Source of the DNA: CAVQKZ01 sp963837325
GTDB taxonomy: Bacteria; Actinomycetota; Actinomycetes; Mycobacteriales; Jatrophihabitantaceae
Direction of reading: 5' to 3'
Length of the DNA stretch: 64,000 bases
Assembly (NCBI GenBank): GCA_963837325.1
Contig: CAWIMV010000001.1
Span: forward strand, 2,934,714-2,998,713
The number at the start of each line of letters is the position of its first letter. Within the stretch, counting starts at the first letter, position 1. Below the pieces are notes generated by a model. It made no database searches and had not been told where the DNA came from. It was given only the letters and a program-made list of their open reading frames with translations. The position numbers and the translations under genes were made by a program. Below are positions 1 through 9,047 of this stretch, in pieces.

Positions 1-449
1 AGCTCTACTGCTGCGCGATCAAGGACCTGTTCGGCAACCGCATCGTCGGCTACGCGCTCAACGATCGGATGACCGCGCAACTGGCCACCAGCGCGCTGCG
101 CTCGGCGATCGCCAGGCGCCGACCCACCGCCACCGTGGTCGTTCACTCCGACAGAGGCTCGCAATTTCGCGCCAGGGCCTTCCGAGCCACGCTGACCGCG
201 GCCGGGTTGACCGGGTCGATGGGCCGAGTCGCCTCCGCGGGCGACAACGCCGCGATGGAATCGTTCTGGGCGCTGCTGCAGAAGAACGTCCTCAACACCC
301 GACGCTGGCGCACCCGCGCCGAACTGCACTACGCGATCGTCTACTGGATCGAACACACCTATAACCGCCGTCGACGCCAACGTGCCCTCGGCAAGCTCAC
401 CCCGGTCGAGTTCGAGCTAGCCTTCGCGAACACGGCTCAGGCAGCATGA
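1..449 (+). CDS. IS3-family transposase (OrfB, integrase core), C-terminal part
   Basis: This is the C-terminal end of an rve-type DDE transposase; the reading frame is open from base 3 at the window edge, so the gene begins outside. The motif HSDRGSQF carries the second catalytic Asp, and the segment around ASAGDNAAMESF carries the Glu that completes the DDE triad about 35 residues later. The final segment YNRRRRQRALGKLTPVEFE is the usual IS3 OrfB ending (family normally about 270-300 aa). It would catalyse cut-and-copy movement of its element. OrfA and the left end are outside the window, so I cannot tell whether the element is complete. Confidence 0.9.
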   Translation, partial: LYCCAIKDLFGNRIVGYALNDRMTAQLATSALRSAIARRRPTATVVVHSDRGSQFRARAFRATLTAAGLTGSMGRVASAGDNAAMESFWALLQKNVLNTRRWRTRAELHYAIVYWIEHTYNRRRRQRALGKLTPVEFELAFANTAQAA

Positions 450-769
450 TCACCAATAACCGCCGTCAACCGAAGTTGCAGCAGACCCCGACGTCCGCGT
501 AGCTCGCCTCTACCCGCGCGGACAGAGTGCGCCACGGTCGAGCCTTCACAGCGGGGACAACGTGGCGGTCGGCCAGGACACGGAGTTCTTGTCCGACCAG
601 GTAGCTGACACGTGCCCGCTCCGTAGCCGCCCCTCGAGGGCTCGCACACAATGGCAACCCGCACTGGCAACCTAGGATCCGCCACTGCTGGGATCCATGG
701 CGACGAACTCAACCGGCCAAGAGGGCCCGCAACCCGAATCGGCTGCGGGCCCCTTCGACCGGAAGGTGG
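450..769. other. Intergenic stretch, possible right end of the IS element
   Basis: No convincing gene is present here; the short open frames are arginine-rich and have no family resemblance. The IS3 element should end shortly after the transposase stop, and the sequence near 467-488 (GTCAACCGAAGTTGCAGCAG) could be its right inverted repeat, but the matching left end is outside the window. A hairpin at 723-752 is listed separately. Confidence 0.4.
723..752 (-). terminator. Hairpin downstream of the SsuA-like gene
   Basis: GGGCCCGCA at 723-731 pairs perfectly with TGCGGGCCC at 744-752, a 9-bp GC-rich stem with a 12-nt loop, starting 18 bp past the stop of the minus-strand binding-protein gene. 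No clear T-run follows, as is common in actinomycete terminators. Confidence 0.55.
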
Positions 770-1825
770 TCAACCGGTCTTGGCCTTCTTGACGAACTCG
801 TCGGTGTACGTCTTGTTCACGTCGATCTGCTTGCCCTTGACCTTCGGGTTGAACGACGAGAGCACCGATAGGCAGGTCTGCGGGCCACCCTTCGGCATGA
901 TTCCCGTCGGGTTGTAGATGCCCTTTTCACTGTCCAAGGCCTTCGCATACGCCGCCTTGCCCACGCCGCTGTAATAGTCGGCCGGCATCTCGGCGGTGAT
1001 CTGGTCTGCGGTGTGCGACTGGATCCACTTGAGCGTCTTGACGTAGGCGTTGACGAGTTTTTGCACGATCGCCGGGTGCGCCTGGACGTAGGACGTCTGC
1101 ATGTACAGCGACGTCGCTGGGTATTCACCACCGAACGCTGCTTGCGCTCCGGCGGCGGTCCGGGTGTCGTAGATGATGTAGGCCGCGTGGGTGTCCAGCA
1201 GTTTCGAGACGGTCGGTTCGGTCGTCATCCCGCAGTCGATCGACTTGTGCTGCATCGCGCCGATGAACGTCGGACCCGCCTGCACGCCGATGCGGTGTGT
1301 GCTCTTCGGGTCCACGCCGTTCTTCTGCGCGAGGAATTCCGTGAGGAAGTCAGTCGACGACCCGACGTCGGTGATGCCCAGGTTGCGGCCCTTCCAATCG
1401 GCCGCTGATTTGACCTTGCCCTTCAGATCGCTGCGGCACAGTTCGACCTCCCCCGGGACCTGCAACATCGAGACGACCGACTCGGCCGACTTGCCGATGC
1501 CCTGCAATGCGATCGTGTGGTCGTAGAAGCCACCCACGCCGTCCACCTTGTTAGCCAGCATCGCCGTCGTGGCGTCGATGCCTGCGGGCTCGTCCGACAG
1601 CTTGATGTTGAGGCCTTCGGAGGAGTAGTAGCCCAACCGTTGGGCGAGCATGAATGGCAGGTAGATCTGCTTGTTCAAACCGCCGACCATGATGCTGACC
1701 TTGTCGCCGTTCGTGGTCCCGGCGTGCTGTTGTGCAGTGGTGTGGCTGGCCTTGGAACTACAGCCGGCGAGCGCCACCGCCGCTGCGACGAACGCGGCGG
1801 TCATCACTCTGATCGGTCTGGACAC
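770..1825 (-). CDS. ABC transporter substrate-binding lipoprotein (SsuA/TauA, NMT1-like)
   Basis: Predicted surface lipoprotein of 351 aa that captures the substrate of the importer encoded just upstream. I place the start at a GTG at 1825, 4 nt after an AGGAGG ribosome site; the open frame extends further but that part overlaps the permease gene. Residues 8-22 form a signal peptide ending in the lipobox LAGC (Cys22). The mature part has the pattern of nitrate/sulfonate/thiamine-precursor binding proteins: LPFMLAQRLGYYSSEGLNI near the start, and a GIDATTAMLANKVDGVG segment. It is the last gene of an ATPase-permease-binding protein operon. Substrate is unknown; taurine, sulfonate, nitrate or pyrimidine-like compounds are typical of the family. 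Confidence 0.85.
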   Translation of the reverse strand: MSRPIRVMTAAFVAAAVALAGCSSKASHTTAQQHAGTTNGDKVSIMVGGLNKQIYLPFMLAQRLGYYSSEGLNIKLSDEPAGIDATTAMLANKVDGVGGFYDHTIALQGIGKSAESVVSMLQVPGEVELCRSDLKGKVKSAADWKGRNLGITDVGSSTDFLTEFLAQKNGVDPKSTHRIGVQAGPTFIGAMQHKSIDCGMTTEPTVSKLLDTHAAYIIYDTRTAAGAQAAFGGEYPATSLYMQTSYVQAHPAIVQKLVNAYVKTLKWIQSHTADQITAEMPADYYSGVGKAAYAKALDSEKGIYNPTGIMPKGGPQTCLSVLSSFNPKVKGKQIDVNKTYTDEFVKKAKTG

Positions 1826-1866
1826 GTGTCCTCCTAGAGATGGGTGGTGCGGGAGATCCGGGACGG

Positions 1867-2748
1867 TCACAACTCGAATCCGATGAGCTGGCTCGGGCGC
1901 CAGCGCAACAACGCGTTCTCCAGCCGGGTGATGAGGAACTCCGCGACGAGCGCGACGACGGCCATGATGAACATCGCGGCCCAAACCCCGTTGGCGTCGA
2001 AGGAGCCCTGAGCGTTCCTGATCAGCAGGCCCAGTCCCTGCGCGGCGCCGAGGTACTCACCGACGATGGCGCCGATGAGCGCGAAACCGAAGCTGACATG
2101 CAAGCTGGCCAGGATCCACGTGAAGGCTGACGGCAACACGACCTGCCGGGTGACCTGCCACTTCGACGCGCCCAGGATCATCGCGTTGGCGATGAAGTTG
2201 CGATCAACCTCGCGAGTGCCTTGGAACGCGTTGAAGAACACCCCGAAGAACACCAGCACGATGACGAGCAGGACCTTTGACTCCAGCCCCAGACCGAACA
2301 TCAGGATGAAGATCGAGCCCAGGACGATGCGCGGGATTGAATTGAGCACCTTGATGAACGGGCCGAAGACGTCGGACAGGAAGCGCACCCGGCCGAGGGC
2401 AACGCCGCAGACGACACCGAGCGCGACGCCGATCACGAATCCGAGAAGCGCCTCTTCGAGAGTCACCTTGATCTGATTGCCCAGAGACCCGATCGCGGTG
2501 CCGTCGCGGATCCAGGTGCGCAAGCTGGTCACGACTCCGGACGGCTTGCCGAACAATGCCGGATCGAGGTGACCCGTGCTCGCCAGCCACTGCCACCCAC
2601 CGAAGACGATCACCAGAACAGCGACCTGAGTGAGGTGCACAAGCACCTTCCGGCGCAGACGCGCCCGCCCGTACGCACTCGGTGTCGGTGCACTCGGCGC
2701 CGCGCCCGTACCCGTGTCCGGTTCAGCGCCGGTCATCATGTCGCTCAT
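1867..2748 (-). CDS. ABC transporter permease (SsuC/TauC-like)
   Basis: Membrane subunit of 293 aa (BPD_transp_1 fold) with about six hydrophobic segments. A hydrophilic N-terminus of about 35 residues precedes the first helix. The cytoplasmic EAA loop, which contacts the ATPase, is seen around the ANAMILGASKWQVTRQVVLP region. The stop of the ATPase gene overlaps its start by 4 bp, so the two are translationally coupled, and the binding-protein gene follows 41 bp downstream. Length and topology match SsuC-type permeases. Confidence 0.9.
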   Translation of the reverse strand: MSDMMTGAEPDTGTGAAPSAPTPSAYGRARLRRKVLVHLTQVAVLVIVFGGWQWLASTGHLDPALFGKPSGVVTSLRTWIRDGTAIGSLGNQIKVTLEEALLGFVIGVALGVVCGVALGRVRFLSDVFGPFIKVLNSIPRIVLGSIFILMFGLGLESKVLLVIVLVFFGVFFNAFQGTREVDRNFIANAMILGASKWQVTRQVVLPSAFTWILASLHVSFGFALIGAIVGEYLGAAQGLGLLIRNAQGSFDANGVWAAMFIMAVVALVAEFLITRLENALLRWRPSQLIGFEL

Positions 2749-3596
2749 CGCCGGCCCCCTTCCACCGACTCGACCGGTCCGCCAGTCGTCTGCGCATAGG
2801 CAATGTCAACCTCGGAACGCAGCGCCTCCCAGATCTGGTGGTAGATGTCGACGAACCGCTGCTCGAAGCGGATTTCCTGCACGACCCGGGGGCGGGGCAG
2901 GTCGATCGGGAAGACAGCCTTGACTGTGCCGGCCGGTCCCGCAGTGAGGACGACGACCTTGTCGGCCAAGGCAATGGCTTCCTCGAGGTCGTGGGTGACG
3001 AACACGACCGACGGCTTGCTCAGATCCCACAACGACAGCAGTTCGTTGGACATCAGCGAGCGGGTCTGAACGTCCAGCGCGCTGAACGGCTCATCCATCA
3101 GCAGGACGCGCGGCTCGTTGATCAGATTCTGGGCCAGCGCGACGCGCTTGCGCATCCCGCCGGACAGCTGGTGCGGGTAGCGGTCCTCGAAGCCGGCCAG
3201 GCCGACGCGCCGCATCCAGTCGCGGGCGTCGTTGAGCGCCGTCTTCTTGGGGATGCCGCGAAAGCGCGGGCCGGCCGACACGTTGTCGAGTGCCGTCTTC
3301 CAGGGCAGGATCGCATCGCTCTGGAACATGAAGCCGACACCGGGCGTGACCCCCGTGACCGGCTCGCCATGTACGCGGACGGTGCCCGCGGTGGCGCGCT
3401 CCAGGCCGGATATGAGCGTCAGCGCCGTCGACTTGCCGCACCCCGTCGGGCCGACGACGGCACAGAACTCTCCGGGCTCGACGGACAGGTCGAGATCCTG
3501 CAGGGCCGTATACGAACCATTCGAAGTGGCGAAGGTCTTCGTGACGCCGGACAGTTCGATCGTCCCGGACCTACGGCTGGGCTCCGTCGAGGTCAT
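2745..3596 (-). CDS. ABC transporter ATP-binding protein (SsuB/TauB-like)
   Basis: Cytoplasmic ATPase of 283 aa that drives the importer. Walker A is GPTGCGKST at about residues 49-57, the signature is LSGGMRKRVALAQ, Walker B is VLLMDEPFSALD, and a switch His follows in FVTHDLEEA. I choose the ATG at 3596 because GGAGG lies 8 nt upstream; a GTG at 3617 would add seven residues that encode that ribosome site. It is the first gene of the three-gene operon, facing away from the two-component system at 3831-6133. Confidence 0.9.
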   Translation of the reverse strand: MTSTEPSRRSGTIELSGVTKTFATSNGSYTALQDLDLSVEPGEFCAVVGPTGCGKSTALTLISGLERATAGTVRVHGEPVTGVTPGVGFMFQSDAILPWKTALDNVSAGPRFRGIPKKTALNDARDWMRRVGLAGFEDRYPHQLSGGMRKRVALAQNLINEPRVLLMDEPFSALDVQTRSLMSNELLSLWDLSKPSVVFVTHDLEEAIALADKVVVLTAGPAGTVKAVFPIDLPRPRVVQEIRFEQRFVDIYHQIWEALRSEVDIAYAQTTGGPVESVEGGRR

Positions 3597-3830
3597 CGGG
3601 GTTTCCTCCCTGCGCACGTGGATGTGGTGTCAGGGACCGTAGGCAACGGCACGTCGGCGCAGGAAGCGTTCCGGGCGTTGTGCAAGTTACCCGTGTTAAC
3701 TCGACTTTCGTGCGTTCTGCTCACCGCGGGTTGGCCGGCCGGACTCGGTGTGTTCTGATGCTGCGGTTGGCGGCGCCGATTCGAGGACGCAGGGCCGCGA
3801 AGCCGGGCCGTCACGGAAGGTCGGTCAGTC

Positions 3831-5453
3831 ATGTGGCGCCAACGCACTCTCGCGTCCCAGATCCTGTTGGGCGTACTTGCGATCCTCGCGGTCACAATGT
3901 CGATCGGCGGGGCGCTGTTCGTGGTGTACAGCCGACGCAATCTCGACCGCCAGTACGAGCAGCGGGCCGTTGACGTCGCCAATTCCGTCGCCCAGATTCC
4001 TGACATTCGCGCCGCGCTACCGGCCGGCGACCCGGGGCACAAGATCGCCGGCCTCGCGGCTCAGGTCCGCGTGGCCACCGGCGCGGACTACGTCGTGGTG
4101 GCCGACCGCACCGGACTGCGGTACTCGCACCCGAACACGAGCCTCATCGGTCAGCGACTGGAAGAGCCGGTGATCGTGCTCGACGGGCACGACCACGTCG
4201 GCATCGACCACGGCAGCCTCGGTCGCTCCGCGAACGGCAAGGCGCCGGTGCGAGGTGCCGACGGCTCGATCATCGGGGAGGTGTCAGTCGGCATCCTGGA
4301 AAAGGAGGTGTCCAGCCAACTCCGCCACGAGATCCCCGCCATCGCGCTGTACGCCGGGTTCGCCTTCGGGATCGGCGGGCTCGCTTCCTGGTTGCTCTCG
4401 CGCTTGATCAAACGGGCAACATTCGGTCTCGAACTGTCCGAGATCACGTCGCTCCTGCAAGAGCGGGAGGCAATGCTGCACGGGATTCGCGAAGGCGTCA
4501 TCGGTTTCGACTCCCGCGGCCGCATCAACGTCATCAACAACGAGGCCCGCCGCCTGCTGCACATCACCGAGACGGGCACGGGACGTCATCTCGACGAGGT
4601 CGTGCCGGCCGGGCGGTTGCACGATCTGCTCGCCGGAGACTTGGCCGGCACTGATCAGGTCGCCCTCACCGACGACTCGCTGCTCGTCGTCAACCGCATG
4701 CCGGTTATCCTCGGCGGCCGCGACGCCGGCTCTGTCGTCACGTTGCGCGACCGCACCGAGCTCGAGGCGTTGATGCGTGAGCTCAACGCGGTCACCGGGC
4801 TGACGACGGCCTTGCGCGCCCAGGAGCACGAGTTCACCAACCGGTTGCACGTGATGTCCGGACTGCTCGAACTCGGCGCACACGACGAGGCGGCCAGCTA
4901 CCTCGCCGAGATCTCGTCGGGGTCCATCACGGCTGGCGAGGCGTTGCGATCCCGTATCGCGCCTCCAGTGGTAGCCGCCCTGCTGCTCGCCAAGGTTTCG
5001 ATCGCAACCGAGCAGGACGTGAAGCTGCTCGTCACCGAGGATTCTCATCTCGACGCCGCCGCTGACGAGGCGCAGACCGTCCTGACCGTCCTCGGCAATC
5101 TCATCGACAACGCGTTCGAGGCCCTAGCCGGCCGGCCCGATCCGCGTCGGGTGACCGTCGCGCTGTCCGACACCAACGGCCTGAGCATCACTGTTTCCGA
5201 CACTGGTCCCGGCGTGGAGGCCGACGTGGTCGGCGAGATCTTCCAGGACGGCTACTCGACAAAAGCCCCGCGGGCGGAACTGCGGCGAGGTCTCGGTCTC
5301 GCTCTGGTGCACCGGCTGGTGCATCGCGCCGGCGGCACGATTTCGGTGACGACCGGACCGGGGGCGCGATTCGAGGTCTGGCTCCCGCGACGTGCGCGCA
5401 GGGCGCCGGTCGACGCGCCGGCCGGCGCAGCAGGCTCAGCGGGGCAAACATGA
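3831..5453 (+). CDS. Sensor histidine kinase, DcuS/CitA family
   Basis: Membrane sensor of 540 aa. Transmembrane helix 1 is at about 9-33, followed by an extracytoplasmic sCache/PAS-like sensing domain to about 165 and helix 2 at about 168-191. A cytoplasmic PAS domain spans about 205-315. The dimerisation motif QEHEFTNRLHVMSGLLELG places the phospho-accepting His at 333, the N box is GNLIDNAFEAL (Asn427 region), and the G boxes are DTGPGV and RRGLGLALV. Relatives sense C4-dicarboxylates or citrate. The gene overlaps its response regulator by 4 bp and lies divergently from the SsuABC-like operon, so that importer is the obvious candidate target. Confidence 0.92.
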   Translation: MWRQRTLASQILLGVLAILAVTMSIGGALFVVYSRRNLDRQYEQRAVDVANSVAQIPDIRAALPAGDPGHKIAGLAAQVRVATGADYVVVADRTGLRYSHPNTSLIGQRLEEPVIVLDGHDHVGIDHGSLGRSANGKAPVRGADGSIIGEVSVGILEKEVSSQLRHEIPAIALYAGFAFGIGGLASWLLSRLIKRATFGLELSEITSLLQEREAMLHGIREGVIGFDSRGRINVINNEARRLLHITETGTGRHLDEVVPAGRLHDLLAGDLAGTDQVALTDDSLLVVNRMPVILGGRDAGSVVTLRDRTELEALMRELNAVTGLTTALRAQEHEFTNRLHVMSGLLELGAHDEAASYLAEISSGSITAGEALRSRIAPPVVAALLLAKVSIATEQDVKLLVTEDSHLDAAADEAQTVLTVLGNLIDNAFEALAGRPDPRRVTVALSDTNGLSITVSDTGPGVEADVVGEIFQDGYSTKAPRAELRRGLGLALVHRLVHRAGGTISVTTGPGARFEVWLPRRARRAPVDAPAGAAGSAGQT

Positions 5454-6133
5454 TCCGCACACTCGTCGTCGATGACGACTACCGCGTCGCGCGCATCCAC
5501 GCTGCGAGCGTGAACCGGGTGCCCGGCTTCGAGTGCGTCGGCGAGGCGCACACCGCCGGCCAGGCTCTCGAATTCATCGCCGCGGTCGACCCGGATCTGT
5601 TGCTGCTTGACCTGTACCTGCCTGACCAGGACGGCCTGACGGTCATGCGCGCCCTCACTGCTTCTGCGGGCCGAGTCCCGGACTGCATCGTGGTCACGGC
5701 CGCGCGAGACATCGAGGCAGTACGCACCGCGATGCAGCTCGGCGCGGTGTACTACCTCGTCAAGCCGTTCGGCTTCGCCGCTCTGCGCGACCAGCTCGAA
5801 ACGTACCGGCGTTGGCGCGAGCAGCTGGAACGCACCGGCGAGGCCGACCAAGCCGCGGTCGACAACTTGTATGACCTGCGGCGTGCGCCCAAGTCGCCCA
5901 CGACTCACGCGCAGCAGTTGCCGCCGACGATGGCCAAGGTGCTCGACGCGGTCCGCACGGGTCCGAAGTCGGTGTCTGCGCTGGATGTCGCGGACGCTGT
6001 CGGCGTCAGCCGCCCCACCGCGCAACGTCATCTCAACGATCTCGTTCGGCGCGGGCTGATCCAACTCGATCTCGCATATGGCTCGACGGGCCGTCCGATG
6101 CATTTGTACCACTCGGTGCGCGAGGAACGTTGA
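5450..6133 (+). CDS. Response regulator, DcuR/CitB family
   Basis: Two-domain regulator of 227 aa. The receiver domain has the acidic pocket Asp8-Asp10, the phospho-acceptor Asp54 in LLLDLYLPDQDG, Thr83 and Lys105 in YYLVKPFGF. The C-terminal part (about 165-215) has a winged-helix/HTH with SALDVADAVGVSRPTAQRHL, as in DcuR, DctR and CitB proteins. The ATGA overlap with the kinase gene indicates a coupled pair. It probably activates the neighbouring divergent transport operon in response to the ligand of the kinase. Confidence 0.92.
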   Translation: MIRTLVVDDDYRVARIHAASVNRVPGFECVGEAHTAGQALEFIAAVDPDLLLLDLYLPDQDGLTVMRALTASAGRVPDCIVVTAARDIEAVRTAMQLGAVYYLVKPFGFAALRDQLETYRRWREQLERTGEADQAAVDNLYDLRRAPKSPTTHAQQLPPTMAKVLDAVRTGPKSVSALDVADAVGVSRPTAQRHLNDLVRRGLIQLDLAYGSTGRPMHLYHSVREER

Positions 6134-6286
6134 CTCTCGTTTCGGACCTGTCCGGCTAATCTCGGTGCCTCTCGCGGCTCCCAGCGGCAGATCCTTCGGC
6201 GCTCTAGCTCGCTCGTTCTTGCTATCACCGCGCTGCTCGTGCTGATCGCCGCAAACTCGGATGTTCTGCCCGCGATTCGGGGCGAG

Positions 6287-7105
6287 TCACGTAGCCCGTC
6301 GTTTCTTGCGGGCTGTGGAGCGCCGCTTCGCGGACCTGCGTGCGGCGTCCAGGTGTTCGGACATGACCGCATGGTGGGCCAACACCGCGGCGTACGCGGC
6401 GTCAGCGTCCCGCTCGATGACAGCCCGGGCGATCGGCTCGTGCAATGCCTGCTGACCTCCCGGCGTCATGTCGTGCAGCCAGGCGGGTACGGATTCGGTC
6501 TCGACCCAGTTCCTGTACTCGTAAGACAGAATTGCGGTGTGCACGCTTTCGTAGAGTGCCGCCAGGTATGGGTTCCCAGCACTCCGGACGACGGTGGCGT
6601 GAAAGACGGTGTCCTCGGCAATCCACTGCGACGGATTGCCGGCCGATGACGTCAGTCGCTCGAGCGCGGTGAGCACGGCAGTGGTCTCCGCAGCCGTCAG
6701 TGCCGGTTTCCGGGCGGCGGCATGTTGCACACCGAGGGTCTCCAGCCAGAGCCGCAGCTGCATCAATTGGGTGACCGACTGCTCGTCGAGCTCCAGCATC
6801 AGGTTCACTGATGCGGTCACCATGGTTTCCGGCCGACGCAGCACGTATGCCCCCGATCCCCTGCGGATCTCGACCAGACCCATCAGCGACAGGGTGCGCA
6901 GCGCTTGGCTGACCGTCGGCCGGCTGGCGCCGAACCGCTCGGCGAGGTCTCGTTCGGAAGGCAGCCGGGATCCGGCGATGATGTTCTCGCTGATGATCAG
7001 CCGTCGGATCTCGTCGGCCACGTCGTCAGAAAGGCGGGTAACCGTCAGCGGCGCGATACCCGGGAGCTCGACGACTGCCTGACGGGCCGGCCGCGCCGAG
7101 GTCAC
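6287..7105 (-). CDS. GntR-family regulator, FadR/FCD subfamily
   Basis: DNA-binding regulator of 272 aa. The N-terminal winged helix spans about 20-90, with GSRLPSERDLAERFGASRP and TVSQALRTLSLMGLVEIRRG. The C-terminal all-helical FCD ligand domain follows (about 105-250), with the Asp/His metal positions DTVFHATVV and HEPIARAV. The GTG start overlaps the stop of the upstream dehydrogenase gene, so it is the last gene of the operon 10797-6287 and most likely controls it, responding to a pathway acid or acyl intermediate. The C-terminus is very basic. Confidence 0.88.
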   Translation of the reverse strand: MTSARPARQAVVELPGIAPLTVTRLSDDVADEIRRLIISENIIAGSRLPSERDLAERFGASRPTVSQALRTLSLMGLVEIRRGSGAYVLRRPETMVTASVNLMLELDEQSVTQLMQLRLWLETLGVQHAAARKPALTAAETTAVLTALERLTSSAGNPSQWIAEDTVFHATVVRSAGNPYLAALYESVHTAILSYEYRNWVETESVPAWLHDMTPGGQQALHEPIARAVIERDADAAYAAVLAHHAVMSEHLDAARRSAKRRSTARKKRRAT

Positions 7106-8016
7106 GGTCGCTCCTGGTCGGAGGCGGCCGCATCAAGCCCGGCAACTCGAGCTTGCTGGTCGTACAGCGAAAGGAAGTCCTGGTCACCCCGTCCGACGGC
7201 CATCGCGGATTGGATCAGTTGATATACCGCGGATCCGATCGGCATGGGCACCTCGAGCGCGCGGGCTGAGCCCAGTGCGAGGTCGAAGTCCTTGCGCAGC
7301 AACTCGGTGGTGAAGGTTGGTGTCCAGTCTCGCTTGACCAGGTCGGGTGTGCGCCGACGGACCCATTCCGACGTCAACACCGTGGCGTTCAGAAAGTCCA
7401 GGAACGCCGCCCGGTCGGTGCCGCCCTTCTCGGCCAGGCTGGTTACCTCAACGAGCGCCTGCACCATCATGCCGAGATAGAGGTTCGTGCACAGCTTGAC
7501 CAGCCGGCTCTGCTCCCCTTCCCCTGCGTAGACCGCAACCTTGGCGATCTGCTCCAGGAACGGTTTGACCACGTCGAACGCCGCGACCGGTCCGGAGGCG
7601 ACTATGCAGGCCCCACCTGCGGCCACGACGTGCGGGTTGCCACTGACCGGTGCGGCGATGAAGGCGACACCCGCCGCCGTCGCCGCGGCCCGGATCTCCG
7701 CCGAGGAGTCGAGCGAGACTGTGGAACAGTCCACGATGACCGCGGGCTTGGTGGACGCGGTCAACAGCCCGTCCTCTCCAGTGACGACTTCTTCCAGGTC
7801 CGCCGGGGTGGACACCATGATGAACACGATGTCGCGGGCCGCGAGGTCATGGATCGTCGCTACCGCACTCGCGCCACGTGCGACCAACGTGGTCGTCTTG
7901 GAGCTGGTGCGATTCCACACCGCAACGTCGTTGCCGGCATCGACCAACCGTCCGGCCATGGCTGCGCCCATCCGGCCGGTACCAAGCCAGCCAACAGTCG
8001 CGCGGGTCGGGGTCAT
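7102..8016 (-). CDS. NAD(P)-dependent beta-hydroxyacid dehydrogenase (3-hydroxyisobutyrate dehydrogenase family)
   Basis: Oxidoreductase of 304 aa. The Rossmann fold at the N-terminus has GWLGTGRMGAAMAGRL; the substrate-binding motif is DCSTVSLDSSAEI, the glycine-rich APVSGNPHVVAAG follows, and the catalytic Lys sits in RLVKLCTNLYLG. The family oxidises 3-hydroxyisobutyrate, tartronate semialdehyde-forming acids or similar. GAGGAG lies 5 nt upstream of the ATG. It sits between the transketolase genes and the GntR regulator. A paralog with closely similar N-terminal sequence is at 36920-37852. Confidence 0.9.
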   Translation of the reverse strand: MTPTRATVGWLGTGRMGAAMAGRLVDAGNDVAVWNRTSSKTTTLVARGASAVATIHDLAARDIVFIMVSTPADLEEVVTGEDGLLTASTKPAVIVDCSTVSLDSSAEIRAAATAAGVAFIAAPVSGNPHVVAAGGACIVASGPVAAFDVVKPFLEQIAKVAVYAGEGEQSRLVKLCTNLYLGMMVQALVEVTSLAEKGGTDRAAFLDFLNATVLTSEWVRRRTPDLVKRDWTPTFTTELLRKDFDLALGSARALEVPMPIGSAVYQLIQSAMAVGRGDQDFLSLYDQQARVAGLDAAASDQERP

Positions 8017-8042
8017 AGGTGCTCCTCGGAAAGACAGTGGCG

Positions 8043-9047
8043 TCAGACGGGCGAGTATTCGCCGCTCTCGGCGACGGACACCGGGGCGCTCGGCGGCGTC
8101 CCCGGCTGCCCGAGTGTGGACCAGGCGGTGTCGATCAGGTGTTGGGTCGACAGGCCGTACTTGTCGAACAGATACGGGGCGGTGAGGGCTCCTTCGGCGA
8201 AGGTGTCCTGGAGGCCGACCCGCCGAAGCGGTCGTCCGAGCCCGGCCTCGGCGATCGTCTCCGCGATTGCGGAGCCCAAACCGCCTATGACCGAATGGTT
8301 TTCGGCCGCGATCACGATTCGTGCGTCAGCGGTCACACTCTGCACCGTGGCGGTGTCCAGTGGCTTGATCACCGGCACGTTGACGACCGACACCGACACG
8401 CCGCTCGCTTCGAGGACGCGCGCGGCGGCGAGCCCGGCGGCGAGCATCATGCCGCTTGCGAACAAGGCCACGTCGGTGCCCTGAGTCAGCACAGCCGCCT
8501 TAATCAGCGACAGCCGGTGCTCGTCGTCGAAGATCGCCGGGATCTCGCCGCGCTTGAGCCGGACGTACACCGGCCCGGGCAGGTCCACGATCGCCGACGG
8601 CACCTGGGACATCTCGACCGCGTCGGCGACGTCGACGACCGTCATGTTCGGGAGGGCCCGCATCAAGGCCATGTCATCGATCGCTTGATGCGACGGACCG
8701 CCAGGGGTGGAGACGCCCGGCATGAAGCCGACGATCCGCACCGGCAGGGCGGGATAGGCGATCGCGTTGGCGATTTGGTCATACGGTCGACGGGTCGCGA
8801 AGACGCCGAAGGTATGGACGAACGGGATGTGCCCGCACCGGGCCAGCGCGCCGGCCATGCCCATCATATTGGCCTCCGCCATCCCGCCGTGGATGAATCG
8901 TTGCGGGATTTCGTCCTGGAACAGGTCGATCTCGCACTGGCGGGTGAGGTCACCGCTGAGACACAGGATCTCCTCGCGGCTGCGGGCTAGCGCCAGTAGC
9001 GCCCGGCCGTACGGCTTCAAACGCGTGGTGTACGGCGGCTCATACAC
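8043..9047 (-). CDS. Transketolase-like protein, C-terminal subunit
   Basis: Protein of 334 aa matching the pyrimidine-binding and C-terminal domains of transketolase (Transket_pyr then Transketolase_C). Visible landmarks are RFIHGGMAEANMMGMAGALA, which includes the catalytic Glu that activates thiamine diphosphate, and the Transketolase_C entry DVALFASGMMLAAGLAAA. It must pair with the N-terminal subunit gene, which overlaps it by 8 bp. Split transketolases of this type occur in many catabolic operons and may act on unusual ketoses or keto acids rather than in the pentose phosphate pathway. Confidence 0.88.
   Translation of the reverse strand: MYEPPYTTRLKPYGRALLALARSREEILCLSGDLTRQCEIDLFQDEIPQRFIHGGMAEANMMGMAGALARCGHIPFVHTFGVFATRRPYDQIANAIAYPALPVRIVGFMPGVSTPGGPSHQAIDDMALMRALPNMTVVDVADAVEMSQVPSAIVDLPGPVYVRLKRGEIPAIFDDEHRLSLIKAAVLTQGTDVALFASGMMLAAGLAAARVLEASGVSVSVVNVPVIKPLDTATVQSVTADARIVIAAENHSVIGGLGSAIAETIAEAGLGRPLRRVGLQDTFAEGALTAPYLFDKYGLSTQHLIDTAWSTLGQPGTPPSAPVSVAESGEYSPV

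Noticed and set aside
1020..1029. A TGGATCCA copy near 1022
   Set aside because: It lies inside the coding sequence of the binding-protein gene, single and far from any GntR gene, so it is a chance match.
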